Shown here one piece after another: positions 8,121-16,624 of a stretch of 36,072 bases of DNA (positions are counted from its first letter, which is position 1; the number at the start of each line of letters is the position of its first letter). A program made the translations under genes and the position numbers. The notes beneath the pieces are model-generated. The model was not told where the DNA came from and did no database searches. It saw only the letters and a program-made list of their open reading frames with translations. Source of the stretch: Candidatus Hodarchaeota archaeon (GTDB taxonomy: Archaea > Asgardarchaeota > Heimdallarchaeia > Hodarchaeales > Hodarchaeaceae). The stretch is taken from the NCBI GenBank assembly GCA_016839785.1, contig JAEOTQ010000017.1:1-36072 (forward strand), in the 5' to 3' direction.

Positions 8121-9080
8121 TTATAATGAGTATGCCTGCAGAAGTGTAGGAGAATATAATAACCCAAATAATACTGCTCCTCCTCCACTTGTGATGATTA
8201 TAGTTTTAAACAATAATAAAGCACCCTCTTGATCTTGCCTTTTCAATAAATTGTAAACAGCAATGATTTCAAGTAAACCCAAGATAAAAGGAGTCCAATG
8301 GGGAATTAACAGATCAATATTCATGAGATGTAAGTTTAAAACGATCAATAGGAATACTCGAGCAAGTACTACTCCTGCTGTTAAATGGATAGCCTTTCTT
8401 TTCCCAAGGAAGACAGCTGTCGTAATATCTCCTACCCTTTGATCAGTTTCATGATCAATTAACATAGTGGGAAGATGAATTCCTGATACTAAGATGATGT
8501 TTAATACAATCCCTAATCCTATTAAATTTAGATCAACAATAACAGATGATCCCAATAGCCCAATATAGAATGGAATAAAAAGTCCTATAATTAAAAAAGT
8601 GACAAGTATATCCAAAAATGGTTTTGCTTTAAACCTAAAAGGAGGGACTGAATATAAAATAGAACCTGTCATTCCTATCAAAAAAGCTAAAAAACCTAAA
8701 AATAGTTTTAGTTGAGAAACTGAATTTGGAATCAAGAATATATTTAAAGGAATTAACAAGGTCCAAATCAGTATAATCCAGATTACAATGTGAATTTTGT
8801 GTAGCGAGCTGGAGGTTGCGAGTGGGTTTCGAAGTGATAAACTCCGTGGATTTAGTGAATCGCTTTGTTGATCAAAATATCCGTTCAAGCTAAAATGGCC
8901 TAAACTGAACAAGAAAATAGATACAGAACTGGTTAATAATGATTCTAGTGGCAGTTGATAGAGGAGAGCTACCATTAGTGCCACTTGGGAGAAAATAAAC
9001 CCCCATTCAGGACGAGATAGTACAATTAACTGCCAAATGATTTTTCTTGACACTAGTTTCTTGTTGAAAACGTTTTTCAT
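8121..9080 (-). CDS. UbiA-family prenyltransferase (first copy)
   Basis: A polytopic membrane protein of 319 residues with about eight or nine hydrophobic segments. The two acidic magnesium-binding motifs of UbiA enzymes are present: N66xxxD70xxxD74 (NGYFDQQSD) and D209xxxD213 (DHETDQRVGD). The first is followed by the expected basic and Asn/Pro stretch (LNPRSLSLRNP). The family moves polyprenyl groups onto aromatic or glycerol-phosphate acceptors; acceptor unknown. This copy is more divergent from archaeal lipid enzymes than the one at 16625. ATG 9080 has a TATA-like TTTATAAA about 26 bases upstream, so the message may be leaderless. It is divergent from the serine hydrolase at 9170, and 50 bases upstream of the aminotransferase, which has its own promoter. 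Confidence 0.82.
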   Translation of the reverse strand: MKNVFNKKLVSRKIIWQLIVLSRPEWGFIFSQVALMVALLYQLPLESLLTSSVSIFLFSLGHFSLNGYFDQQSDSLNPRSLSLRNPLATSSSLHKIHIVIWIILIWTLLIPLNIFLIPNSVSQLKLFLGFLAFLIGMTGSILYSVPPFRFKAKPFLDILVTFLIIGLFIPFYIGLLGSSVIVDLNLIGLGIVLNIILVSGIHLPTMLIDHETDQRVGDITTAVFLGKRKAIHLTAGVVLARVFLLIVLNLHLMNIDLLIPHWTPFILGLLEIIAVYNLLKRQDQEGALLLFKTIIITSGGGAVLFGLLYSPTLLQAYSL

Positions 9081-9133
9081 CAGGAGATCCTATGTTTTAT
9101 AGTTTATAAATCTAATATTAAGCTAGAGGACAC

Positions 9134-9145
9134 TTTTATATATTA
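9134..9145 (+). promoter_or_regulatory. TATA-box promoter, apparently leaderless, of the serine hydrolase gene
   Basis: TTTTATATATTA is centred about 30 bases before GTG 9170, so transcription should begin within a few bases of the start codon. This is the clearest leaderless arrangement in the window and supports GTG as the true start. Confidence 0.5.
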
Positions 9146-9169
9146 TCAAATATTTTTAATTCCAATCTG

Positions 9170-10477
9170 GTGATTGAGGTGTGTACCACGAAAATTAGAA
9201 AAAATTTTACTTATCTACTAATAATTCTTACTTTAGCATGTTTTTTGGATCTGAATTTCAATAGTGTAGCTAATCTTTCTTTTACCGATGAGAATACTTA
9301 CTTCCCATTAGATGAATGGCGAATATCTACGCTAGAAGAGCAAGATATGAGTGTCTCTAGAATAGCTAAAATGTCTCAGGCTATCGTAACCCAAAATATG
9401 GGAATTGACAGTATACACATAATTAGAAATGGTCATTTGGTGTATGAGAGGTATTTCGAGTATTATAATCATTCGAATCTTCACCAAATGTGGTCTACAA
9501 CAAAGAGTATTACTAGTATTTTAATTGGAATCGCGAATGCCAGTGGTTATATTCCAAATCTAGATGAACCAGTTCTGGATATCTTTACTGAAAGAACCTT
9601 TTTGAATGTTGATGCAAGAAAACAAGCATTAACTATCCGTCATCTCCTTAAAATGCAGAGTGGTCTTCAATGGAATGAGCAAAATGTTCCATTCCTAACA
9701 GGATCCATAAATACAGATGATTTTCATCTTACTACAAATATTTCAGATTGTAATTTTGATAATTGGTTTTTTAATCCAAATTTAAATCCTCGACAGATGA
9801 TGCTTAGTCAGGATTGGGTACAATTCACACTCGACAAACCCATGGTTACTGATCCAGGAACGGAATACTATTATCATTCAGGAGCCTCACATCTTCTTTC
9901 GGCAATAATTCAAAAGAAAACAGGGATGAATACAGAGACTTTCGCTAAACAGCATTTATTCAATCCATTGAATATTACAAACTATATATGGTTCAATGAT
10001 TCAATGAATATCAGTATGGGAGGATTTGGATTATGGCTCCAACCACTCGATATGGCAAGGATTGGCTATCTGTTTCTAAATAATGGAAACTGGAATGGAA
10101 CTCAAATTGTGCCGTCAAAGTGGGTTATAGAATCTACACTTGATTATAGTCCTGGTACAGGTTATGGTTTTCAATGGTGGATTAGCACACAGGGAAATTT
10201 CTATTATTCCTCAGGATTCGGGGGCCAGCATATATTTGTTAAATCTACTGAAAATTTAGTTGTGGCTGTCACAGCCACTGAGTATGATGGTGATAATTTC
10301 CCCTACCTCATGTTTACCTCATATATTCTAACTGCTCTTCAGAAAGACCCTTCTACTAGTTTGACACCTACAACGACTACAGCAACTACAACGACGACTA
10401 CCAAAGCAACCCATTTTTCAGGATTCGCACTCTTGGTAAGTTTAGTAATAATCATAGGTAGTACGAAAAAGAAATAG
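9170..10477 (+). CDS. Surface-anchored beta-lactamase-family (class C-like) serine hydrolase
   Basis: A 435-residue penicillin-binding-protein/class C beta-lactamase fold enzyme. The nucleophile motif SxxK is STTK at 109-112 (MWSTTKSITS), and the Tyr-x-Ser/Asn motif is YHS at 235-237. The late GYGFQWWIS and SGFGGQHIFV segments match the third-motif region. The N-terminus carries a hydrophobic signal (TYLLIILTLACFL), and the C-terminus has a Thr-rich linker of about 20 residues, a hydrophobic stretch (HFSGFALLVSLVIIIG) and a final KKK. It is therefore exported and held on the outer face of the membrane. Archaea lack classical peptidoglycan, so the substrate is more likely a peptide or ester (esterase or D-aminopeptidase type). 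GTG 9170 fits a leaderless transcript. Confidence 0.88.
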   Translation: MIEVCTTKIRKNFTYLLIILTLACFLDLNFNSVANLSFTDENTYFPLDEWRISTLEEQDMSVSRIAKMSQAIVTQNMGIDSIHIIRNGHLVYERYFEYYNHSNLHQMWSTTKSITSILIGIANASGYIPNLDEPVLDIFTERTFLNVDARKQALTIRHLLKMQSGLQWNEQNVPFLTGSINTDDFHLTTNISDCNFDNWFFNPNLNPRQMMLSQDWVQFTLDKPMVTDPGTEYYYHSGASHLLSAIIQKKTGMNTETFAKQHLFNPLNITNYIWFNDSMNISMGGFGLWLQPLDMARIGYLFLNNGNWNGTQIVPSKWVIESTLDYSPGTGYGFQWWISTQGNFYYSSGFGGQHIFVKSTENLVVAVTATEYDGDNFPYLMFTSYILTALQKDPSTSLTPTTTTATTTTTTKATHFSGFALLVSLVIIIGSTKKK

Positions 10478-10550
10478 TTAAATTCTCTAATTAGACGTAA
10501 AGGAAAGAGAAAGTCAGTTGAAATCACATTATCATTTTCCATAATCCAAA

Positions 10551-10563
10551 CCTATAAAAATAA
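10551..10563 (+). promoter_or_regulatory. TATA-box promoter of the bactofilin-like gene
   Basis: CCTATAAAAATAA, preceded by an A-rich CCAAA that could serve as the TFB recognition element. Transcription should begin near 10583, leaving a leader of about 25 bases before ATG 10608. Confidence 0.5.
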
Positions 10564-10607
10564 AAATGTAAGAGAATTACAAAATCATTTTTATGGTGTA
10601 ACAAACA

Positions 10608-11267
10608 ATGAGATTCGGCCCAACTTCCTTTTCCGATGATACTGAACTTACAGAACCTATAACCTCCTATGGTCCACTGGTTGCCCGTGGTAATCTTTAT
10701 GCTACGCAAATCACTACAAATGGTCCGTGTTCGATAGGAGAGAACTTAGAGATTGATATTTCGTTAAAAGTTAATGGCCCACTGGTGGTAAAAGGCTCCT
10801 TAACCTGTCATAAAGAGGCATCAGCTAAAGTTAACGGCCCTGTCAAAATTTCTAGTGGGATTATCGGAGGCAGTATTAAAATAAATGGTCCTTTGATAGC
10901 GAATTATGTAGAAGCAAGAAATTTTAAGGTGAATGGACCGATAACCATTAATAAAGACCTTATAGCAGAAGAAAATATCGTGATTGGCGTAGGAAGGTCG
11001 AGCAAAGGACGTGAAAGTCAATCTGTATCTGTAGGGGGAATCATTGAAGCTCCAATTATTCGCCTTACTAATTACTCTTCTATGTTTTCTCCTGCGAAAA
11101 TCATTAAAAAAGTAATAGGGTTAAAGGATAAATTTGAAAGAGTGTTAATTCTCCAAGATCTGAAATTTAAAGCTGATAGGCTTGAGTTAGAGGGAATTGA
11201 ATTGGAAAATTGCGATTTAACACAGGTGCAGGATATAATTCACGTTACATCAGAGAAAGGGAAATAA
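10608..11267 (+). CDS. Bactofilin-like beta-helix polymer-forming protein with NGP repeats
   Basis: A 219-residue cytoplasmic-looking protein with no signal or membrane segment. Residues 20-145 are built from a repeat whose hallmark is [N/Y]GP followed by a short beta strand: YGP 21-23, NGP 38-40, 56-58, 76-78, 93-95 and 109-111, a spacing of 16-20 residues. This is the rung length of the bactofilin beta-helix, which polymerises into cytoskeletal filaments. The remainder (about 150-219) is charged and may be helical with a further strand pair (FKADRLELEGIELENCDL). Function by homology would be a scaffold or cell-shape element; substrate binding is not suggested. The gene has its own promoter and stands between two surface-protein genes. 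A different beta-helix family is the main alternative. Confidence 0.75.
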   Translation: MRFGPTSFSDDTELTEPITSYGPLVARGNLYATQITTNGPCSIGENLEIDISLKVNGPLVVKGSLTCHKEASAKVNGPVKISSGIIGGSIKINGPLIANYVEARNFKVNGPITINKDLIAEENIVIGVGRSSKGRESQSVSVGGIIEAPIIRLTNYSSMFSPAKIIKKVIGLKDKFERVLILQDLKFKADRLELEGIELENCDLTQVQDIIHVTSEKGK

Positions 11268-11391
11268 TTCTATCATTGTAAATTCGATAAAGAGTTTTCT
11301 CAATACTTCCTACGGTTTTCAATCTCAATTCTGATTATCGTAATGGACGAGACAAGATATAACTCTCACAAGAACAGAATTAGTAGGAAAA

Positions 11392-11406
11392 TTTAAATAA
11401 TTATAA
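11392..11406 (+). promoter_or_regulatory. TATA-box promoter of the BMP transporter operon
   Basis: TTTAAATAATTATAA. The first half (centre about 11396) predicts initiation near 11422, at the edge of the strong Shine-Dalgarno GGGAGGT (11420-11426) that precedes ATG 11436 by nine bases. Confidence 0.45.
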
Positions 11407-11435
11407 GGCATCACATTACGGGAGGTTGAAAAAAT

Positions 11436-12725
11436 ATGCTAAAAAAGACCTTTATAAAATATATATTCTTAGGTATAATATTTGGAGGAATCCTATTTAG
11501 TGGAACCATGAATACTCGTGGAAACACTTCGACTGGAGATATAAAAGCCGGATTTATTTATGTCGGACCAATAGGTGACTATGGATGGACTAACGCTCAT
11601 CATCTAGGTCAAGAAATGGTTGCCGCCGAGTATGATTGGTTAACAACAGTCTACATAGAAACTGTGGCAGAAGATACCGCAAGTGTCGTTCAAGCTGTTG
11701 ATACACTAGTATCCGTAGAACAATGTGATGTTATATTTACCACATCCTTTGGATTTATGGATGGCACCCTAGAAGCAGCAACTAAATATCCAGATAAGCT
11801 CTTTTTCCACTGTTCAGGTTTTAAAAGAGCACCAAATGTTGGAAATTATTTCGCTGATTTTTACCAGGTTTACTATCTTAATGGTTTGATGGCAGGAGCT
11901 CTTACTGAAACAGATAAACTCGGTTATGTTGGAGCTTTCCCAATTCCAGAAGTTATTCGTCACATTAACGCCTGGGCACTTGGAGCCAAAGAAGCAAATC
12001 CGTCTGCAACTGTAGATGTTCGATGGATAAACAGCTGGTATAGTCCTACCGCCGCAACAAGCGCAGCAAATGCTTTAATTGCCGATGGAGTTGATATGCT
12101 TGCATTTACAGAAGACTCCCCAACTGTTGTCCAAGTAGCGGAAGATAACGACGATGTTTATGCTTTCTCACACTATTCCCCCATGCAATCATACGGGGAA
12201 ACAAGTACAATTTCTGGCCAATTAGTCCATTGGGAAATTATGTATGATGAAATTCTCACGAAAATCCATGACGACACCTACACTAATACAAATCTCGAAA
12301 ATGTTGACCTTCTCTGGTTCTTGGGTGAAGGTGCAGTCGAGGTAGGTGGAGAGTTTGATGAACCGATTAACACAGTTTTCGAGGCAGATTTGAAAGCAAT
12401 AAACCTAACTGACCCGGTCCATGGTAGTATTTCAGTATATGACTTAATCTTCGAACGCTTAGATGAAATGAATGATACATGGGCAAACGTTGATTTTGAT
12501 CCGTTTACAGGACCTATCTCGGCTCAAAATGGTACGGTCATGATTGCTAGTGGAGTGCGTGCAAGTATCCCAGAGTTATTTTCCACAATGACATGGTTCG
12601 TCGATAATGTTATTGGAACAATTCCTGCGGGTGATGATGGTGATTCTACTCCCATTGACCTAGTGATGGTCTTATTTGGAGTATTAGCCCTAGGAGCTTT
12701 TCAATTCACTCGTAGAAAGAAGTAG
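11436..12725 (+). CDS. BMP-family (PnrA-like) substrate-binding lipoprotein-type surface protein of an ABC importer
   Basis: A 429-residue solute-binding protein of the basic-membrane-protein family, whose characterised members bind purine nucleosides (PnrA, BmpA, NupN) or riboflavin. A signal sequence occupies about residues 1-25. The family core follows: AGFIYVGPIGDYGWTNAHH near 34-52, DVIFTTSFGFMDGTLEAA near 97, KLGYVGAFPIPEVIRHINAW near 158, and AADGVDMLAFTEDSPT-like hinge sequence near 215. Unlike the bacterial lipoproteins there is no lipobox; instead a C-terminal membrane segment (IDLVMVLFGVLALGAF) ends in TRRKK, anchoring it to the outer face of the membrane. A strong Shine-Dalgarno precedes ATG 11436. 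It opens the four-gene transporter operon; a terminator-like region separates it from the ATPase. Confidence 0.92.
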   Translation: MLKKTFIKYIFLGIIFGGILFSGTMNTRGNTSTGDIKAGFIYVGPIGDYGWTNAHHLGQEMVAAEYDWLTTVYIETVAEDTASVVQAVDTLVSVEQCDVIFTTSFGFMDGTLEAATKYPDKLFFHCSGFKRAPNVGNYFADFYQVYYLNGLMAGALTETDKLGYVGAFPIPEVIRHINAWALGAKEANPSATVDVRWINSWYSPTAATSAANALIADGVDMLAFTEDSPTVVQVAEDNDDVYAFSHYSPMQSYGETSTISGQLVHWEIMYDEILTKIHDDTYTNTNLENVDLLWFLGEGAVEVGGEFDEPINTVFEADLKAINLTDPVHGSISVYDLIFERLDEMNDTWANVDFDPFTGPISAQNGTVMIASGVRASIPELFSTMTWFVDNVIGTIPAGDDGDSTPIDLVMVLFGVLALGAFQFTRRKK

Positions 12726-12729
12726 AATT

Positions 12730-12784
12730 AAAGAAAAAGGTACTTCATCTTTTTTCTTTTATTTCCAAACCTTTTTTTTTTTTT
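12730..12784 (+). terminator. Hairpin and T-tract terminator or attenuator between binding protein and ATPase
   Basis: AAAGAAAAAG (12730-12739) can pair with CTTTTTTCTTT (12749-12759) around a loop GTACTTCAT. A second uninterrupted run of 13 T (12772-12784) follows. T-tracts terminate archaeal RNA polymerase. Lying just after the binding-protein gene, it would let that protein be made in excess over the membrane components. Confidence 0.65.
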
Positions 12785-12875
12785 ATGAATTTTAACTCAC
12801 GATAAGAATGATTTTTAACTCTAAGAACGAACGAGTCCCAATCTATTGATTAAAACATACAACGAGGTACAATTC

Positions 12876-14435
12876 ATGGATATTGTCCTAGAGATGCAAG
12901 GTGTCTGCAAAACGTTTTACGGAGACGGTGTTATAGTAAAAGCTAATGATCAAGTTAACTTTAACTTGAAAAAAGGGGAAATTCACGCTCTATTAGGCGA
13001 AAATGGAGCAGGAAAATCAACTCTTGTGGGGACGTTATTTAGGAAACCCGATAGCGGAATAATAAGACTGAATGGAAAAGAAGTTGAGTTAAATGATCCA
13101 ATTACCGCGCTCAACTACGGTTTAGGAATTGCAAGACAAGATTTAACGAAAAGTTTGATAGAGAGACATACCATAGCAGAAAATATACTAAGCATCTCGA
13201 AAGGATTCTTTCTCTCATTAACTGAAATAGAAAATGAAATCATTAAAGTATTGAATATGTATGACCTCGGTGAACTTGATCCAAAGGTTCGAATTTGGAA
13301 ACTTTCGGGAGGTGAGAAGCAGCGTGTGGAGATTCTAAAAGCCTTAATTTCAGATCCTGATATTTTAATTCTTGATGAACCTACATCCATGCTGACACCC
13401 ACAGAAATCGACAATTTATTCAAACTTTTGAATAAGTTAAAAGCTAGGGGAAAATCTATAATCCTAATCTCGCATCATCTTGAAGAAGCGGTGAACTATA
13501 GTGATAGAATTACTATTTTGCGTCAAGGTAAAGTCGTTGATACAATTGATACCCATAAAGCTAAGGAGAATTGGAAATCGGAAGAAGAAGGAATACGGGC
13601 CATAGCCAATCTTATGGTAGGAAGAGAGAGTTTATACGACTTGTATCGCGAACCTCTCAAACCTGTTAACGTTGCTATTGAAATCAAGGGAATAAATGCT
13701 AAAAATGAAATGGGGGACGAAGTAGTCAGAGGGGTAGGTCTCAAATTAATGGATAATCAAATTGTGGGTCTTGCTGGTATTTCTGGAAATGGTCAAGCGG
13801 AACTTGTTGAAGCAATGCTTAATTTACGCAAAGCAGACTCGGGAGAAGTTTGGATTAGGGGTATGAATATAACAAATAAATCTATTAGGGCAATAAAAAA
13901 CTTGGGGGTTGCGTATGTCCCTGAAGTTAGAAGAAAGGCCTTAATACTTGATCTATCTGTGCGAGAAAATCTCCTGTTAAATTCATACCAATATTCTCCG
14001 ACTCCTATGATAGAAAATGATAATAATGCTTTAATCACCGAAGAATTGATTGATAGATTTAATATCAAGACACCTAGTCCATTAGTACCTGTCAGAACGC
14101 TTTCAGGTGGAAATAGGCAAAAAGTAGTGGTCGCTAGGGAATTTTCGGTTATTCCTCCTGATGGTGCTGGACTAATATTAATAGTAGAAAATCCAACCTT
14201 TGGTTTAGATGTAGGAACAACTCAATTTGTCCGTGAGGAGTTACTTAAAATGCGAGCAGCTGGAGCCGCTATCCTTCTTGTTTCTAGTGATCTAACTGAG
14301 ATATTAACCCTCAGTGATGTAATTAGTGTCATGTATAAGGGTAGGATAATGGGTACTGTTGATTCTGAGGATGCCACGCGTGAAAACATTGGATTGTTAA
14401 TGGGAGGCGTCGAATTAGAGGAGGTTTTCTCATGA
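12876..14435 (+). CDS. ABC transporter ATP-binding protein with two nucleotide-binding domains (nucleoside-type importer)
   Basis: A tandem-domain ATPase of 519 residues, like YufO/NupO and the sugar importer RbsA. Domain 1: Walker A GENGAGKST at 41-49, Q-loop near 88 (ARQDLT), signature LSGGEKQRV near 143, Walker B ILILDEPT near 165. Domain 2: degenerate Walker A GISGNGQAE near 301, signature LSGGNRQKV near 409, degenerate Walker B LILIVENPTFGLD near 428. A weakened second site is usual in this family. It couples ATP hydrolysis to import by the two permeases that follow. ATG 12876 has GAGG upstream at good spacing; an in-frame TTG at 12846 is less likely. It overlaps the first permease by four bases (ATGA), showing that UGA acts as a true stop here. 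Confidence 0.93.
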   Translation: MDIVLEMQGVCKTFYGDGVIVKANDQVNFNLKKGEIHALLGENGAGKSTLVGTLFRKPDSGIIRLNGKEVELNDPITALNYGLGIARQDLTKSLIERHTIAENILSISKGFFLSLTEIENEIIKVLNMYDLGELDPKVRIWKLSGGEKQRVEILKALISDPDILILDEPTSMLTPTEIDNLFKLLNKLKARGKSIILISHHLEEAVNYSDRITILRQGKVVDTIDTHKAKENWKSEEEGIRAIANLMVGRESLYDLYREPLKPVNVAIEIKGINAKNEMGDEVVRGVGLKLMDNQIVGLAGISGNGQAELVEAMLNLRKADSGEVWIRGMNITNKSIRAIKNLGVAYVPEVRRKALILDLSVRENLLLNSYQYSPTPMIENDNNALITEELIDRFNIKTPSPLVPVRTLSGGNRQKVVVAREFSVIPPDGAGLILIVENPTFGLDVGTTQFVREELLKMRAAGAAILLVSSDLTEILTLSDVISVMYKGRIMGTVDSEDATRENIGLLMGGVELEEVFS

Positions 14436-15661
14436 GAATTTTTCATTACGAAGTCTTCATGCAGAAACGAGTATCAACAATAACTGGGTTAAAGGCCATT
14501 AGAGTAAGGATTTTTGCACTCTTCTGTGGATTAACTGTAATAGGGATATTTTTTGGTTTTCTCGGCATCGATCCAATTGCATTATACGTTGATATATTTT
14601 GGGTAAATATCTTATTATTTCCCAATACTCTGGGCCGCTTTATTACGCTATTATTAATTTCAATTGGTTTAGCCATTCCTTTCAAGGCAAGAATTGACAA
14701 TATTGGGGCAGAAGGCCAATATGTTATTGGTACTCTTGCAGCATTTGGAACTTCACTCTATTTTTCATTTTTAGATCCAGTTTTACTTATTCCCTTAATG
14801 TTCATAAACGGTTTTATAATTGGTGCGATCTGGGCCCTTCCAGTTGTCTTCTTTCGTGCTAAAGGAGGTTTTCAGGGTGCCGATGTAGTGGCCAGCTTCT
14901 TGATGGTATTTCCTGCCGTATTTTTAATGGAATACTTAGTAAGTGGACCATGGCGTGATCGAGAGACTGGTTTTGCTTATTCATCGTTAATTCCGGAAAT
15001 AAACAGGATTCCCGTCCTTGGAGACCTCAAGATTTACATTCCTCTGTTAGATTTCCATTTGGATTTCTCTTCCATTTCCTTTCCAATGGTGAACATCAAA
15101 GAACTTTTCGAAGGATTATCCCTGGGGACGATTCAAATCAACATTGATACTATCCGCTGGGATTTTTCTCCTGTTCACATCACAATCTTTCTAGCTATAT
15201 TTTTGACCTTAATTGCCTATTATTTTATTTTTAGGTATGTAAATGGTATACCTAAAACAAAAATAGGATACGAGATAAATGTTATTGGAAAAAATCCACT
15301 AGCAGGACGGACCGCAGGAATGAGCTTTTTTAAAGTCATTCTTTTCTGTATGATCATTTCTGGAGGGCTTGCTGGGTTAGCGGGGGTAGGAGAGATTGCA
15401 GGAAATCAATTTCGATTGGGGACAACTTCTCCTGGTTATGGATTTACTGCGATTGCAGTTACTTACCTTGGAGGACTAAATCCGATAGGAATTTTAGTAA
15501 GTGCATTATTTTTTTCTGTCTTAAGCGTTGGCGGAAATGCAATTAAATTAACAAAGGGACTTCCTGGAACTGCGTTAGATGTTTTCAGTGGAGTAATATT
15601 ATTTTTTGTACTTCTTGCAGAATTCTTTTTTCGGTACACAATTAAATGGAGACGGGTATAA
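14432..15661 (+). CDS. ABC transporter permease 1 (YufP/NupP-like)
   Basis: A 409-residue membrane protein of the BPD_transp_2 (branched-chain amino-acid/ribose/nucleoside) permease family with about ten hydrophobic segments. Recognisable family features are IDNIGAEGQYVIGTLAAFG near residue 86, FRAKGGFQGADVVASFLMVF near 142 and the EAA-like region GRTAGMSFFKVILFCMIISGGLAGLAGVGEI near 290-320, followed by TSPGYGFTAIAVTYLGG and the pore-lining PIGILVSALFF. Between segments, a longer loop near 170-225 is typical of permease 1. Start ATG 14432 has a strong AGAGGAGG Shine-Dalgarno nine bases upstream and overlaps the ATPase stop; ATG 14459 is an alternative. It forms the translocation channel with the next gene. 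Confidence 0.92.
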   Translation: MRIFHYEVFMQKRVSTITGLKAIRVRIFALFCGLTVIGIFFGFLGIDPIALYVDIFWVNILLFPNTLGRFITLLLISIGLAIPFKARIDNIGAEGQYVIGTLAAFGTSLYFSFLDPVLLIPLMFINGFIIGAIWALPVVFFRAKGGFQGADVVASFLMVFPAVFLMEYLVSGPWRDRETGFAYSSLIPEINRIPVLGDLKIYIPLLDFHLDFSSISFPMVNIKELFEGLSLGTIQINIDTIRWDFSPVHITIFLAIFLTLIAYYFIFRYVNGIPKTKIGYEINVIGKNPLAGRTAGMSFFKVILFCMIISGGLAGLAGVGEIAGNQFRLGTTSPGYGFTAIAVTYLGGLNPIGILVSALFFSVLSVGGNAIKLTKGLPGTALDVFSGVILFFVLLAEFFFRYTIKWRRV

Positions 15662-16587
15662 TGGCTGAAATAATCAATCCTGTTTTAGGACAATCAATAG
15701 TTGCAGCAGCAACTTTTTTTCTAATACCAACTTTGGGAGAAATATACACAGAGCGTTCTGGAATACTAAATCTAGGGATTGAAGGAATGATTATTGCTAG
15801 TGCAGCAGGCTCTTATGCGATAACATTTCTCACTCAAAATCTCTGGGTAGGTATTATTTTTGGGATTTTTCTTGGAGGGATATTAGCTACAATCCATGCC
15901 GTAATAACTATTACGTTTAATAGGAATCAAATTGTTTCAGGTATCGGCTTAACCATTTTTGGAACAGGTCTGAGTGGATTCTTGGGTAGAGATGTCATTG
16001 GTAAAGCAGTTAATGGCTTAGATAAGATAGAATTACCAATTCTATACGATCTTCCAGTAATCGGCCCAATATTCTTTAATCACACCATTCTAGTCTATTT
16101 ATCATATATCCTTGTTCCAGTTCTTTGGTTTATTCTATATAAGACACGAGTGGGAATTTTGATTAGAACCGTTGGTGAAAATCCTTCGGCAGCTTTCAAT
16201 CAAGGAGTAAATGTGCGTTTAATTCGGTATCTTTGTACTATTTTTGGTGGAATGTGTGCTGGTTTAGGAGGTGCTTATCTATCATTAAGCTGGTTGAACT
16301 TCTGGTCAGAAGGCATGACTAATGGTAAGGGCTGGATCGTCATTGCATTAGTTGTAGTTAGCCTGTGGAATCCCTTGGGTGCTCTCTTTGGATCTTATTT
16401 ATTTGGTTCATTTGATGTGCTTCAATTTTCTTTTCAACAAATTGGGATTGATACATCAATTCTAAAAATGATGCCTTACTTATCGACCATGACTTTCTTG
16501 GCACTTTGGGCAATAATCTTATCCCAACAAAAGGTGAAGAGCATTGTGGGTGCACCCACTGCATTAGCGACTCCATTCGAGGATTAG
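15661..16587 (+). CDS. ABC transporter permease 2 (YufQ/NupQ-like)
   Basis: A 308-residue partner permease of the same family with about eight to ten membrane segments. Family features are TLGEIYTERSGILNLGIEGMI near residues 23-43, RNQIVSGIGLTIFGTGLSGFLGR near 88-110, the EAA-like TVGENPSAAFNQGVNVRLIRYL near 174-195, and GLGGAYLSLSW near 203. I chose ATG 15661, which shares its A with the preceding TAA (TAATG) and has GGAGACGGG just upstream; ATG 15646 would add five residues. The tight 4-base and 1-base couplings with the two preceding genes indicate translational coupling. Together the four proteins make a complete importer, most likely for nucleosides, less likely for riboflavin. Confidence 0.92.
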   Translation: MAEIINPVLGQSIVAAATFFLIPTLGEIYTERSGILNLGIEGMIIASAAGSYAITFLTQNLWVGIIFGIFLGGILATIHAVITITFNRNQIVSGIGLTIFGTGLSGFLGRDVIGKAVNGLDKIELPILYDLPVIGPIFFNHTILVYLSYILVPVLWFILYKTRVGILIRTVGENPSAAFNQGVNVRLIRYLCTIFGGMCAGLGGAYLSLSWLNFWSEGMTNGKGWIVIALVVVSLWNPLGALFGSYLFGSFDVLQFSFQQIGIDTSILKMMPYLSTMTFLALWAIILSQQKVKSIVGAPTALATPFED

Positions 16588-16624
16588 TACCATATAATTG
16601 AGATAATAATGAGAATATGCTATT

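Noticed and set aside
6093..9080. Aminotransferase-HAD-UbiA as a dedicated biosynthetic cluster
   Set aside because: UbiA has a separate promoter and the aminotransferase has its own TATA box; co-orientation alone is not enough.
10366..10411. ACN-rich repeat that looks like a microsatellite or CRISPR-like tract
   Set aside because: It simply encodes the Thr-rich linker of the surface hydrolase; the units are irregular and there are no spacers.
10339..11021. Minus-strand open frames opposite the serine hydrolase and bactofilin-like genes
   Set aside because: They are shadows of well-supported plus-strand genes with no family resemblance or Shine-Dalgarno.
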